From: Chryseobacterium sp. SN22
Lineage (GTDB): Bacteria > Bacteroidota > Bacteroidia > Flavobacteriales > Weeksellaceae
Direction of reading: 5' to 3'
DNA length: 64,000 nt
Assembly (NCBI RefSeq): GCF_008329705.1
Contig: NZ_VTSX01000006.1
Span: forward strand, 1 to 64,000
Both the position numbers and the translations under genes were made by a program. Of the stretch, positions 1 to 8,468 are shown in pieces. How positions within the stretch are numbered: the first letter of the stretch is position 1; each line of letters begins with the position of its first letter. The notes beneath the pieces were generated by a model. It made no database searches. It was not told the origin of the DNA and saw only the letters and a program-made list of their open reading frames with translations.

Positions 1-81
1 ACCTATATCCGTTATGAAGGAATCGGCTTGGAAAACAACAGGATCGGCTACCGGCTGTATCTCGACTGGCGAAACGCGTAG
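1..81 (+). CDS. C-terminal fragment, DUF4861-like
   Basis: An open frame enters from the left edge and ends at a TAG at 79-81, giving 26 residues. The fragment reads like a conserved stretch that I recall from DUF4861 proteins of Bacteroidota (RYEG, then GYRLYLDWRNA). In that family the chain normally continues well beyond this motif, so the stop directly after it suggests a truncated or frameshifted copy. The assignment rests on memory of a short motif and the upstream part is outside the window. Confidence 0.4.
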   Translation, partial: TYIRYEGIGLENNRIGYRLYLDWRNA

Positions 82-682
82 GTGATAGCATAATGTACTT
101 TAACTGCTACATTTTTTCAAAAGACGATTCTTTAAAAGTCGGAAAAGTCAAAAATTGGAATAATAGTATAATAAATCACTGGATATTAAGAAAATAATCT
201 AGTATATACTTTTCTTATTTGCTGAAATTATTAAAATGAGAATCATTTACAAGTAAATCAAGATATTTTATTTTGATTTGTAGGAACGATTATTGTTATT
301 AAGATCTATTTGCACATAAAATGTTTGGAGAATCTTGGGCCGATAACGGCGATCGTTTTTGGACGTGCTTATGATCTTTTACTTAAGATGCTGCCGGGAT
401 AGATCACAGCTGGCGGTAGTTGGTCTAACAACTTGGAAAACGCAAAATGTTTAGAAAATTATGGGTTAAAGTTAATTTGAAGAGAAAAAAATAAATTTCT
501 AAAGCAATTGGTTTATAAAAAATGATTTTCCTTTTTACTGAAGCTAATTAATAAAAACAGCAGGAAAGTATTTCATGGTTGAGCTGAATCTAAATTTCAG
601 ATGAAAATAATGTTTTTCAGTAAATAGGCAGAAATTCTTTCTGTAAAATTTCCTACTGCCATACCCTTGTCATCATCTGTCT
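82..682. other. AT-rich intergenic region, no gene seen
   Basis: About 600 bp between the fragment at the left edge and the tag promoter. No frame longer than a few tens of codons looks coding on either strand. There is a short perfect palindrome (ATTTAC, two bases, GTAAAT) at 245-258. I see no RNA gene or mobile-element signature. It may include eroded sequence belonging to the truncated gene on its left. Confidence 0.4.
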
Positions 683-690
683 TATCTTTG
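683..690 (+). promoter_or_regulatory. -7 box of tag
   Basis: TATCTTTG fits the Bacteroidota -7 consensus TAnnTTTG and lies 17 bases before the ATG at 708. No clear -33 TTG is present at the usual distance. The short leader holds no Shine-Dalgarno motif. Confidence 0.55.
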
Positions 691-707
691 CACTATAAAT
701 AACCATT

Positions 708-1259
708 ATGAGCTATTGCACCGTTATTGAAACCCTGCAGCCCGAAAGCAGAAGGGCACTTCACCAAAATTATCACGACAATTATTACGGTTTTCCGATT
801 CATGACGACAACGAACTTTTCGGAAGGCTAGTGATGGAAATCAACCAGGCAGGTCTGAGTTGGGAAACCATTCTGAAAAAGGAAGAAGGGTTCAGAAAAG
901 CATATGACAATTTTGAGATCGAAAAAGTTGCAGCGTATACCGAAGCTGACCGTGAAAGGCTGCTTGTTGATCCCGGAATTATCAGGAACAGATTAAAGAT
1001 CAATGCAGCCATCGAAAATGCAAAAACCATTATCGGGTTACAGAAGGAATTCGGTTCGTTCGAGAAATGGCTGGACCATCACCATCCGAAAACACTGCCG
1101 GAATGGATGAAGCTTTTTAAGAAAACCTTTAAATTCACCGGCGGGGAAATCGTCAACGAGTTCCTGATGAGCACGGGCTACCTGAAAGGCTGCCATTCGG
1201 AAAGCTGTCCGGTGTACCAGAAAGTGCTGGAACAGAATCCGAAATGGCTGGAAGGATGA
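708..1259 (+). CDS. tag: DNA-3-methyladenine glycosylase I
   Basis: A base-excision repair enzyme that removes 3-methyladenine from alkylated DNA in the cytoplasm. The 183 residues match the length of the Tag family. The N-terminal block YHDN, then DDxxLFxRL, then QAGLSW with ILKK is diagnostic. The zinc-snap ligands known for E. coli Tag are all in place: Cys4, His23, and a C-terminal His163 and Cys167 with the same four-residue spacing. Glu44, four residues before the QAGLSW block, matches the conserved base-pocket glutamate. The gene stands alone, with its own -7 box just upstream and no close partner. Confidence 0.95.
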   Translation: MSYCTVIETLQPESRRALHQNYHDNYYGFPIHDDNELFGRLVMEINQAGLSWETILKKEEGFRKAYDNFEIEKVAAYTEADRERLLVDPGIIRNRLKINAAIENAKTIIGLQKEFGSFEKWLDHHHPKTLPEWMKLFKKTFKFTGGEIVNEFLMSTGYLKGCHSESCPVYQKVLEQNPKWLEG

Positions 1260-1364
1260 TAAGCAGAAAGAGGGAAGCTGGGTGCTGGAAGTTTTTAGTA
1301 AACAGTAAGAATAATTAATGTGGGTCTGATGTAACATAGAATTAATTATTTGATATTCAATGTA

Positions 1365-1465
1365 TTGTGATTGTCAACAGCGTCAGGCTTTAGCCCGATG
1401 TGAAAATTGCAATTCCAAATCGGCTTTAACCGAAATTTTACCAAAGTTTTGGCTAAAAACAATCT
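1365..1465. repeat. probable dispersed intergenic repeat
   Basis: The stretch between tag and the next operon contains GGCTTTAGCC, an imperfectly mirrored GGCTTTAACC, and a later TTGGCTAAAA. Translated on the minus strand it reads FRLKPIWNCNFHIGLKP. I recall similar small open frames scattered through Chryseobacterium intergenic regions, so I read this as a repeat element and not a gene. There is only one copy in this window, so the repeat nature rests on memory. Confidence 0.3.
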
Positions 1466-1561
1466 TTCTTCTAAATTATTAAAATGGGCTCCCTTCCCTT
1501 CGTCAAGCTCAGGATAATATTGCCAATTCATATTGATATTTGAACATTATATTTACAATAT

Positions 1562-1939
1562 TTAAATTAATCCTGATTGGCTTTTAATCCTTTCCGTCAG
1601 CATCGAAATAATCCTTTTATTAAATGATTTGGTGTCGGAAAGATAGAACTTCATTTCTTCCGGAGTCAGCATGCCGATGGTCATTCCGATAAAGATATTA
1701 CGGAGGGCATTATCTTTCTGCAGGCTCTGATCAATAAAATTTATTTTCTTTTCCTTTTTCAGCGTCTCAAAATCTGAGGTTTTACGCAGCGCATAATCTT
1801 TGAACAGCATCAGATACACTTCATTCTGCAATTTCAGAACAGGACGGAGCGTCTGGTTTTGGAAGATTTCTGTTTCGCTGGTGGTATCGAATAGGGGAAG
1901 ATCCAATGTTTCCCGTAAATCGGTTTTATTAATCATCAA
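1562..1939 (-). CDS. conserved hypothetical protein
   Basis: A 125-residue cytosolic protein, last gene of a four-gene minus-strand operon starting at 4277. It begins 22 bases after the stop of the zinc-ribbon gene. There is no signal peptide or membrane segment; it looks mostly helical and is rich in Lys, Leu and Ile. I recall similar Bacteroidota proteins, with a core like LQNEVYLMLF followed by NALRNIFIGMTIGMLT and a C-terminal ERIKSQ. Some carry the automated name glyoxalase, but no glyoxalase metal site is visible here. Function unknown. Confidence 0.75.
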   Translation of the reverse strand: MMINKTDLRETLDLPLFDTTSETEIFQNQTLRPVLKLQNEVYLMLFKDYALRKTSDFETLKKEKKINFIDQSLQKDNALRNIFIGMTIGMLTPEEMKFYLSDTKSFNKRIISMLTERIKSQSGLI

Positions 1940-1961
1940 TGGAAGTTTCTTAATTTAAAAT

Positions 1962-2303
1962 TTATTTTTGATGCCAGCTCAATCCGCAGTATCTGCATTG
2001 TTTTGCAACAGGGGTTCTTGCCAGCTTGCCGCAGTTCGGGCAGTTGTTGAAAAAGATCTTTTCCGGTGTTTGCGCTACAATACGTTTGGCCACGTCGGTT
2101 TCAAATTCCTCATACCCGTTCCGGAGCAAATCATCCGTTTCAGTTGTCTGACGGATCCAGCCTTTTTCTATCATGATTTTCCGTTGCTTTTCATTATCGG
2201 AAGATTTATACATATACATCTGATATTTCAAGGCTGCCTTTTCATCATCTGTCATGAGATGGCCGAAATAGCGTATAATATATTTTACGGTTTCTTTGTC
2301 CAT
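1962..2303 (-). CDS. hypothetical protein with C-terminal zinc ribbon
   Basis: A 113-residue protein whose last 25 residues hold two CxxC knuckles (CPNC and CRYC), a typical zinc ribbon. The N-terminal part is helical and charged, with a segment near residues 10-45 rich in Lys, Asp and Glu. Zinc ribbons of this kind often mediate nucleic-acid or protein contacts; the actual role cannot be told. The gene starts 4 bases after the DUF2199 gene ends and so belongs to the same transcript. Confidence 0.8.
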   Translation of the reverse strand: MDKETVKYIIRYFGHLMTDDEKAALKYQMYMYKSSDNEKQRKIMIEKGWIRQTTETDDLLRNGYEEFETDVAKRIVAQTPEKIFFNNCPNCGKLARTPVAKQCRYCGLSWHQK

Positions 2304-2307
2304 GAAT

Positions 2308-2808
2308 TTAGTTATTTAAAACAAAATCAATTCGTTTTTCAGCCTCTTTTTTTGAAATTCCCCGGTGGAAATCTTTCACAAAGGGATGATCATGGCTTTT
2401 ATGAGGGTAGATGAAAGGTCTTCCTAGTTTATTATCGATAAAGACGTCGGTAGGAATAGAATTGCTGAAATCGTAGTCCGGAAGGTAGCTCGCCAGCCAT
2501 CCAAAACATCCGCCTTCAAATTCTTTGTCGTCATAATGTTTCACGTAATTCTCAGAACTTTTTTCGCTTAGAGAAACCCAGACCCCATATTCAAGATCCT
2601 GGCAGTCGTCATGTACTTCCTGCACCAGAACACCCCTGATAAAATAACAGGTTTCATCCGAATACCGAATAATGCAAAGATCGGACGTTAATTCGGAATT
2701 CTTTATTTCATCTTCAGATAAACCGGAATAGGGATATGGTGCAGAATAGGCTATTGCAGGCCAGTCTTCTTTTTCTTCGCCACAGCATGGGCAGGTGTAT
2801 TTTATCAT
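2308..2808 (-). CDS. DUF2199-family protein
   Basis: 166 residues. It opens with a CPCCGEE zinc knuckle, followed by a block ending in the motif GVWVSLSE, which I recognise as typical of DUF2199. The family is uncharacterised and cytosolic. The ATG overlaps the TGA of the upstream secreted FG-GAP gene by four bases (ATGA), so the two are translationally linked. Similar DUF2199 proteins turn up in varied contexts, so the neighbours do not fix a function, but pairing with a secreted protein makes an accessory or immunity-like role conceivable. That last point is speculation. Confidence 0.85.
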   Translation of the reverse strand: MIKYTCPCCGEEKEDWPAIAYSAPYPYSGLSEDEIKNSELTSDLCIIRYSDETCYFIRGVLVQEVHDDCQDLEYGVWVSLSEKSSENYVKHYDDKEFEGGCFGWLASYLPDYDFSNSIPTDVFIDNKLGRPFIYPHKSHDHPFVKDFHRGISKKEAEKRIDFVLNN

Positions 2809-4277
2809 TGTTTTTTAACGATTCTGGAACTCAGAATTTGTTTGTTTTTTGAAATAACCCGTATCTGATAGACTCCAGGTATCAATGATTCCAGATTCAT
2901 ATCAAGTTCCTGTCTCTCTGAAAAATACTCGGCATACACTTTTTTTCCGGAGCTATCGTAAACCTCTGCTGTAAGGATTTCATATTTCTTATCGAGAAGT
3001 ATTGAAATATTTTTAATAAATGGATTAGGATAGATTTTATAGGAGTAAACTACTTCTGATTCCTGTGTTGCCAGATTGGAAAGATCATTAAAGAAATACA
3101 CTGCTCCTGCGCTTGTACTGATATTATTGCCTGCGGAATCAAAATCATGATCTGGTGCCCCGACAACAACGTTGTTATTGTTAACGCTTAATCCGTAACC
3201 GAAACCGTCATAAGGATGGGAATCATTATTAAAGATCTTTTGTTTTTGCACCCAGATATTATTTTCAAGTCTATATAAAAATACGGCACCTCCATTCGTA
3301 ATTTCGTTGGTAGCACCCGGTGCATTGATTGCCAGTAGATTATTATCTATAGATATTCGTGATCCGAAATAAGTAGCCCCATTGTTAATGGTTTGTACAT
3401 AATTATATTGTCCTGTTGCCTGCTCAAGCTTATAAACAGCGACAAATCTATTTATGCTGTTGGCTGCTGTTATAAAAAGATAATCCCCGTTGGCATGGGT
3501 GGTAAATCCGAATTGATTTGAACCTGTAACCGGGGAATTGATCGTCTGGTTAAGTTCCCAGGTATTTGAAGAGATGTTCTTCTTATAGATCGTAACCTGA
3601 CCCGTATCAGACGTTCCGTTAACCACTTGATTTGAAGAGCCTATAAAAATTCTGTTGTTGTAAACATACGGATTTGAATTATATATCGATGGAAAATTCT
3701 GCTTAAAATCAAACATCTGGCTGCTGCTGTTATATTCATAAATAGTAAAGCCCTTTCCTTCTGTACCTACGGCAAGAGTATTGGAATCCGCTCCGAGCCG
3801 GTATCCGAAATGAGTATAAGCAGCAGCAACGGCAGGCATAAGCTTTTGGACCTGAATCCAGTCTCCGTTGTTGTTTTTACTGAAAAAATAAACAGCACCT
3901 ACTGCGAAGCTTGTGCCGGATCTTTTTTCAGCAGCTCCTATAAACAATTTATTGTCATCTCCTAAGGCAAATGCTTTTCCAAATTCATCACTGCTGCTGC
4001 GGTCGCTGGCAACCAGCTTGGTTTTCTTTACCCAAGAATTATTTTGCCATTCAAATACATAAAAGCTTCCGGCTTTAAATAAACTATTTTGGTCATTCGA
4101 ATCATAATAATTTCCGTGTAATGAACTATATAAGAAATTATTTTTCAGCAGCAGATCGAACCCGAAAGAGTCTCCACCCTGTCTTATAACAGGAGTTAAT
4201 TTACTGGTTTGAGTGAAATTTTGGGCAGAAAGATTTATGATAAAAAATAAAGAGGAGATAATATAAAACTTTTTCAT
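2805..4277 (-). CDS. secreted FG-GAP repeat protein with T9SS sorting domain
   Basis: 490 residues. The N-terminus is a Sec signal peptide (basic MKK, a hydrophobic stretch, then SAQN at about residue 19). The middle holds about six FG-GAP-like repeats, each with an FG or GFG turn followed by a strand such as LFIGA or NVVVGAP, which would fold as a beta-propeller on the cell surface. The last 80 residues begin with YKIYPNPF and end with RIVKKQ, a textbook type A sorting domain for the type IX secretion system. It is first in an operon with three small cytosolic proteins. The repeats may bind calcium or a ligand; no catalytic residues are seen. Confidence 0.88.
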   Translation of the reverse strand: MKKFYIISSLFFIINLSAQNFTQTSKLTPVIRQGGDSFGFDLLLKNNFLYSSLHGNYYDSNDQNSLFKAGSFYVFEWQNNSWVKKTKLVASDRSSSDEFGKAFALGDDNKLFIGAAEKRSGTSFAVGAVYFFSKNNNGDWIQVQKLMPAVAAAYTHFGYRLGADSNTLAVGTEGKGFTIYEYNSSSQMFDFKQNFPSIYNSNPYVYNNRIFIGSSNQVVNGTSDTGQVTIYKKNISSNTWELNQTINSPVTGSNQFGFTTHANGDYLFITAANSINRFVAVYKLEQATGQYNYVQTINNGATYFGSRISIDNNLLAINAPGATNEITNGGAVFLYRLENNIWVQKQKIFNNDSHPYDGFGYGLSVNNNNVVVGAPDHDFDSAGNNISTSAGAVYFFNDLSNLATQESEVVYSYKIYPNPFIKNISILLDKKYEILTAEVYDSSGKKVYAEYFSERQELDMNLESLIPGVYQIRVISKNKQILSSRIVKKQ

Positions 4278-4309
4278 TGAATTTTTTTGACAGGGTTAAA
4301 AATTTTTAC

Positions 4310-4317
4310 CAAAAATA
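4310..4317 (-). promoter_or_regulatory. -7 box of the FG-GAP operon
   Basis: On the minus strand this reads TATTTTTG, a full TAnnTTTG match, 32 bases before the ATG at 4277. The upstream region is AT-rich with no clear TTG at the -33 position. Confidence 0.5.
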
Positions 4318-4352
4318 GGTAATTATTTAATAGTAAAACCTTAACACTGTTT

Positions 4353-5939
4353 TTACCCCACCGTCTTCGTATCCTCCTCCTTCAGAATCTTTTTCTCCTT
4401 CATGGAGAGCATCATTCGTTCGCACTTGTATTTTTGCCAGTCGAATTGGTGGAGAAAATCAAGGGCGGCTGAGAACCCGCGGTTGAAAAGTTCTTCCTTT
4501 TCGTTTCTCTTCATAAAAAAGTTCAGCCAGCTGCTGGTCCCGCAGTTTACGGTCTGGATGCTGAACAGGTGATAAAACGTATGTTTGGTGAGAAAGGTTT
4601 TATCGTTAAAGCCTTTCAGGGTGCTCAGAATGTTACCGGCAAAAGAAAAAGGCGATTTTAAAATCTCTTCGCTTGTTTTTCCTTTTTCCGAAAGGATGTC
4701 CGAATCGCTGGTAAGCTGTACCCCGAAAAGCGGGGTTCTCGGGTAAAATATATCGGCGGAGTGGAAAAGGTCGATCGGGAAATTGGAAATACTGCCGCCG
4801 TCGATAAATACTCCGACGGGATTAATATCTTCAGGCTTTGTGTTCATCCAGAATTTCCAGGCATATTTTACCGAATCGTCGTTCCGGTTGATCGGTTTCC
4901 GGAACGGCTCGAAAAAGAAAGGAACCGACATCGAAGCGCGCACGAATTCCGCCGGACTGATGTGTTTGAGCTCTTCTTCGGACCAGTACAGATTGGCCAT
5001 GGTCGGCAGTTCCACTTTGATCTTGGCATTGATGTCCGTTGTTACCACGATATATTCCGACTGCAGCAGGTAGAAAGGGTCTTTTTTATAATAATCGTTG
5101 TTGACAGTCCCTTCATAGAAAATCCGGTACCGGATCTCGTCGATGTGTTCTTTGTTGTTGGTGTAGATTTCCTCAATGCTTTCCACGGCAATATCGTAAT
5201 ACTGCATTTCGTTTCCGTAGCGGTAATTGAGGTTGAGGTTTTTGCCTTTCTGAACAAACTTCTCATTCAGTTCGGCAACGGTTTTGATGCCGAAGCCGTC
5301 CAGCACCGCTTCCATCTGGTTGAGGAAGGTGTTTCCCGGATTGAGGCCGGAATTGGCTTTTTTAAGGTCGTTATACAGCTTCAGCAGGCAGGTCATGGCA
5401 ATGAGGATCGGGACGATCGGAACCAGGAACAGCAGTTTTGCCCGCAGGGTCGTTTCCGAAGAAATGGCGAACGGCATAATGACCAGGATCAGCATGATGA
5501 CCCCGGCAATGATCGCATTGTTCCGGATGAAATGCTTATTGTTCAGCATCGAATGGATGGTGGTTTTGATGTACGGTTTTCCATCCATAAAATCGGCAAA
5601 GTTCCAGTTGAACAGGATATCCCTGATGGTTTCGCTCTTGGCTTCCTCTTTCGTCCGGCACGCGGCGATCAGCATGGTATTGATGGCTCCCGCACTTGTT
5701 CCTGCCACTTTCAGAAACCGGATCCCGAAAATTTCCAGGGCGTATAAATACCCTACCAGCGCGCTACCCCAGACCCCGCCTCCTTCCTGAACGAATTCTA
5801 CATACTGGTTCCCTTCTTCATCCAGCAGGTCCGAAAATTCCTTGGCCGAAATAAGATCGTGCAGCGCGGAAAGCTTTTCTTTGGATGCTTTGGAAAGCGT
5901 ATTGTCTTTAAGGATTTTCTGCAGGGCTTCGGGTTTCAT
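4353..5939 (-). CDS. patatin-like phospholipase with two internal membrane segments
   Basis: 528 residues. The patatin acyl-hydrolase core is complete: the glycine-rich oxyanion loop EGGGVWG at 52-58, the nucleophile elbow GTSAG with Ser82, and the catalytic Asp380 in DGG. The expected activity is hydrolysis of acyl esters of phospholipids or neutral lipids. Unusually, two hydrophobic segments at about 143-160 and 167-187 are inserted between the nucleophile and the aspartate, so the enzyme is probably anchored in the inner membrane. No signal peptide. It is monocistronic, with corA upstream on the same strand over a gap of 126 bases. Substrate unknown. Confidence 0.88.
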   Translation of the reverse strand: MKPEALQKILKDNTLSKASKEKLSALHDLISAKEFSDLLDEEGNQYVEFVQEGGGVWGSALVGYLYALEIFGIRFLKVAGTSAGAINTMLIAACRTKEEAKSETIRDILFNWNFADFMDGKPYIKTTIHSMLNNKHFIRNNAIIAGVIMLILVIMPFAISSETTLRAKLLFLVPIVPILIAMTCLLKLYNDLKKANSGLNPGNTFLNQMEAVLDGFGIKTVAELNEKFVQKGKNLNLNYRYGNEMQYYDIAVESIEEIYTNNKEHIDEIRYRIFYEGTVNNDYYKKDPFYLLQSEYIVVTTDINAKIKVELPTMANLYWSEEELKHISPAEFVRASMSVPFFFEPFRKPINRNDDSVKYAWKFWMNTKPEDINPVGVFIDGGSISNFPIDLFHSADIFYPRTPLFGVQLTSDSDILSEKGKTSEEILKSPFSFAGNILSTLKGFNDKTFLTKHTFYHLFSIQTVNCGTSSWLNFFMKRNEKEELFNRGFSAALDFLHQFDWQKYKCERMMLSMKEKKILKEEDTKTVG

Positions 5940-6065
5940 GGTGATTGGTGGTTAAATTATTTTGGGTTCAACGAAGATATTTAATTCTGCCTTTAATAAA
6001 ATACCCAGACAAGAATTCTTTCAATCTTTACAGCCGTTTTCATCATAGAGCTAATCAATTTAACA

Positions 6066-6965
6066 TTACCACTGCTTCCTTCTCGCGTAAATAAAGGTAC
6101 AGATTACGACCAGTGCCATTAATCCTAAGGTGAAAAAATATCCGTTTTTTTGGTGCAGTTCCGGCATATTGTCGAAATTCATCCCATACACCCCGGCGAT
6201 AAAAGTAATCGGTAAAAAATAAACGGAGTAGACGGCCAGTACTTTCATCACCTGGTTGGCCTTCTGGTCGGAAAGCGCCAGGAACATTCCGATCAGGTTG
6301 GTCACCTGGATATTGAGGTGGTCGAAATCCGCAACCACATCTTTATGCTTGTCCTTTAAATCGGAAACTTCGGAATCCTGAAGTCCCAGCAGTTTAAACT
6401 TATCGATGGCATCGGTAGAAACCGTCAGCACCCTTGAGTTAAGCCCAGACTTTCTCTTCAGCTTGTACAGCCGCCTGATCTGGTTGGTGTGGTTGGTATT
6501 TTTAAGGAAAATCTCATTTTCGATATTGTCCATGGTTTCCAGCAGGCTTACCGATTCGTCGTCAAAACTTTTCATGATCAGCAGGGCAATCCTGAGGGCG
6601 ATATCCTTGACCGTGGTTTCGGTTGTCAGGGAGGATAACTGCTTTTTGGTTTCGGTAAGGCTCTTGGTCTTCATCCGGTGGATGGTGATGATGGTTTTAT
6701 CCAGCAGGAAGATCCCGATTTTGGTGCTGATGTCGCTGATGGAGTTGAGGTTTTTCCGTTCCAGTTCGGTGCTTTCCCGCAGCAGGAAAAATTTTACGTC
6801 GCCGTCCTCCTCATATTTCGGGAGGTGGTTCGGATCCAGGGTATCTTCCAGGAGAAGATTGTTGATTGCGTATCTTTCGTGTAAAAACGTCAGGTCTTCC
6901 GCCGTAGGAGCTTCCACATCCACCCATTCGCATTGGGAGTCCCGGTAAATGGTAACAATTGCCAT
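6066..6965 (-). CDS. corA: CorA-family magnesium/cobalt transporter
   Basis: 299 residues. A long soluble, mostly helical N-terminal domain (1-240) is followed by two membrane helices. The signature GMN tripeptide sits at about 261-263 at the end of the first helix, followed by an acidic loop and a second helix ending in a basic tail (ARRKQW). These are the hallmarks of the pentameric CorA channel, which lets Mg2+, and often Co2+ or Ni2+, pass the inner membrane. Length is normal. It is transcribed divergently from the fabH-type gene at 7039, with a shared 73-base intergenic region. Confidence 0.93.
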   Translation of the reverse strand: MAIVTIYRDSQCEWVDVEAPTAEDLTFLHERYAINNLLLEDTLDPNHLPKYEEDGDVKFFLLRESTELERKNLNSISDISTKIGIFLLDKTIITIHRMKTKSLTETKKQLSSLTTETTVKDIALRIALLIMKSFDDESVSLLETMDNIENEIFLKNTNHTNQIRRLYKLKRKSGLNSRVLTVSTDAIDKFKLLGLQDSEVSDLKDKHKDVVADFDHLNIQVTNLIGMFLALSDQKANQVMKVLAVYSVYFLPITFIAGVYGMNFDNMPELHQKNGYFFTLGLMALVVICTFIYARRKQW

Positions 6966-7011
6966 ATGGTAAAAATAATAATATTTTGAAAAACTATGTG
7001 TTAAATAAGTT

Positions 7012-7019
7012 TATCTTTA
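7012..7019 (+). promoter_or_regulatory. possible -7 box of the fabH-type gene
   Basis: TATCTTTA differs from TAnnTTTG only in the last base and lies 19 bases before the ATG. A TTG at 6986-6988 is 23 bases upstream of it, slightly far for a -33 element. Confidence 0.4.
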
Positions 7020-7038
7020 CCAAAATTAAACAAACTAC

Positions 7039-8061
7039 ATGATTAAAAGTACAATAAAAGGGATCGGATTCCATGTTCCGGATCACATTGTTACGAACGA
7101 TGATTTAGCCAAATTAATGACCACCAATGACGAGTGGATTACGGAGCGTACCGGGATTAAGGAAAGAAGACACCGGGAACACCGTAACGATGCGCAGGAA
7201 ACAACCGCTTATTTAGGATTCAGGGCTTCCGAAAAAGCCATTGCCAATGCAGGACTGACTTCAAAAGATATCGATTATATTATTTTCGCCACCCTTTCAC
7301 CGGACTATTATTTCCCGGGATGCGGTGTCCTTCTGCAGGATATGCTGGGTTGCGGGACCATTGGGGCACTCGATGTAAGAAACCAGTGTTCGGGTTTTGT
7401 TTACGCCATGAGCGTGGCCAATGCATTCATCAAATCGGGAACCTATAAGAATATTCTGGTGGTCGGAGCCGAGGTACACTCTTTCGGGCTGGATTTTTCC
7501 GATGAAGGGAGAGGCGTTTCCGTCATTTTCGGGGATGGGGCAGGAGCCATTGTCCTTTCTGCGACCATTAATGATGACGCGGGAGATGTACTGGCGGTGA
7601 ATATGCATTCCGAAGGAAAATACGCTGATGAACTGTGCACCCAGTTTCCGGGTTCCAAATACGGCTGGAGCGACCGGATGAGAAAAGAACCGGAAAACGT
7701 AACCAATAAGGAAGTCTATCCGATCATGAACGGCAACTTTGTTTTCAAACATGCGGTAACGAGATTCCCGGAAACAATGAAGGAAGCCCTGGACAAAGCC
7801 GGAAAAACCATTGATGACGTAGATATGTTCATCCCGCACCAGGCAAATTTAAGGATTGCCCAGTACGTACAGCAGAAATTCGGTTTGCCGGACGAAAAGA
7901 TCTTCAACAACATCCAGAAATACGGAAATACGACGGCAGCCTCCATCCCGATTGCCTTAAGCGAAGCCATAGAGCAAGGGAAGATCAAAAGGGGAGACCT
8001 CGTCCTGCTTTCGGCCTTCGGAAGCGGCTTTACCTGGGGAAGCGTCCTTTTTGAATATTAA
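7039..8061 (+). CDS. fabH: 3-oxoacyl-ACP synthase III family protein
   Basis: A 340-residue thiolase-fold condensing enzyme. The KAS III catalytic triad is intact: Cys117 in QCSGF, His267 in PHQAN and Asn297 in YGNTTAAS. Such enzymes condense an acyl-CoA with malonyl-ACP to start fatty-acid synthesis, in the cytoplasm. It is longer than E. coli FabH (317) and lacks the usual plsX/rpmF neighbours, so it may be a second KAS III used for a special primer and not the housekeeping copy. A strong terminator follows at 8082. Confidence 0.88.
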   Translation: MIKSTIKGIGFHVPDHIVTNDDLAKLMTTNDEWITERTGIKERRHREHRNDAQETTAYLGFRASEKAIANAGLTSKDIDYIIFATLSPDYYFPGCGVLLQDMLGCGTIGALDVRNQCSGFVYAMSVANAFIKSGTYKNILVVGAEVHSFGLDFSDEGRGVSVIFGDGAGAIVLSATINDDAGDVLAVNMHSEGKYADELCTQFPGSKYGWSDRMRKEPENVTNKEVYPIMNGNFVFKHAVTRFPETMKEALDKAGKTIDDVDMFIPHQANLRIAQYVQQKFGLPDEKIFNNIQKYGNTTAASIPIALSEAIEQGKIKRGDLVLLSAFGSGFTWGSVLFEY

Positions 8062-8081
8062 ATAAAAACTTTTTAAAATAG

Positions 8082-8117
8082 AAATCCGCTGTCTGAAGAG
8101 GCAGCGGATTTTTTTAT
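8082..8117 (+). terminator. Rho-independent terminator of the fabH-type gene
   Basis: A 13-bp stem (8082-8094 with 8099-8111, one G-U pair) with a GAAG loop is followed by a T run at 8109-8115. It also separates the gene from the convergent pseudogene ending at 8133. Confidence 0.85.
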
Positions 8118-8132
8118 GTTTTTGACGTGACG

Positions 8133-8468
8133 TTAATCTTTCAAGAGCTTTTCGATCAGCTTGTTCTGCATTTCCATCAGTCGGTTGATCTGGTGTTGAT
8201 TATTAATAACATTTTCCAATAAATTCTGATCAGTCGTATTGTTCATTGTTGTATCACCAATATTTCCTACAGATGAATTCGTGCTTTTTTCAACGTTATT
8301 GTTAACAATCGTATCACCTTCTAAAAAATACTGAGGTTCCACTTTAAAAAAATCGGAAATCTTCTGCATAAAAATGAAGTCCAGTTTTTCGATGGCCCCG
8401 TTTTCAATTTTGCTGAGGTGGCTTTGGGATACATCCAGCTGAAAAGCCTGGTCCTCCTGATCAATGTA
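8133..8468 (-). pseudogene. N-terminally truncated XRE-family regulator
   Basis: From an ATG at 8369 the frame gives 78 residues, but the same frame continues upstream to about 8468 with a clear second half of a helix-turn-helix (VSQSHLSKIENG, then the linker into MQKISDFFKVEP). The first half of the HTH and the natural start are missing, and a TAA stands just before the preserved part. The C-terminal half is an Asn/Thr-rich linker and a short predicted coiled coil (NQHQINRLMEMQNKL). I read it as an XRE regulator that lost its N-terminus at a recombination junction near 8463. It probably cannot bind DNA, though the 78-residue tail could still be made. Confidence 0.7.

Noticed and set aside
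4761..5747. Long plus-strand open frame of 328 codons
   Set aside because: It is the antisense of the patatin gene, which has all catalytic motifs; the plus-strand translation has no domain or promoter.
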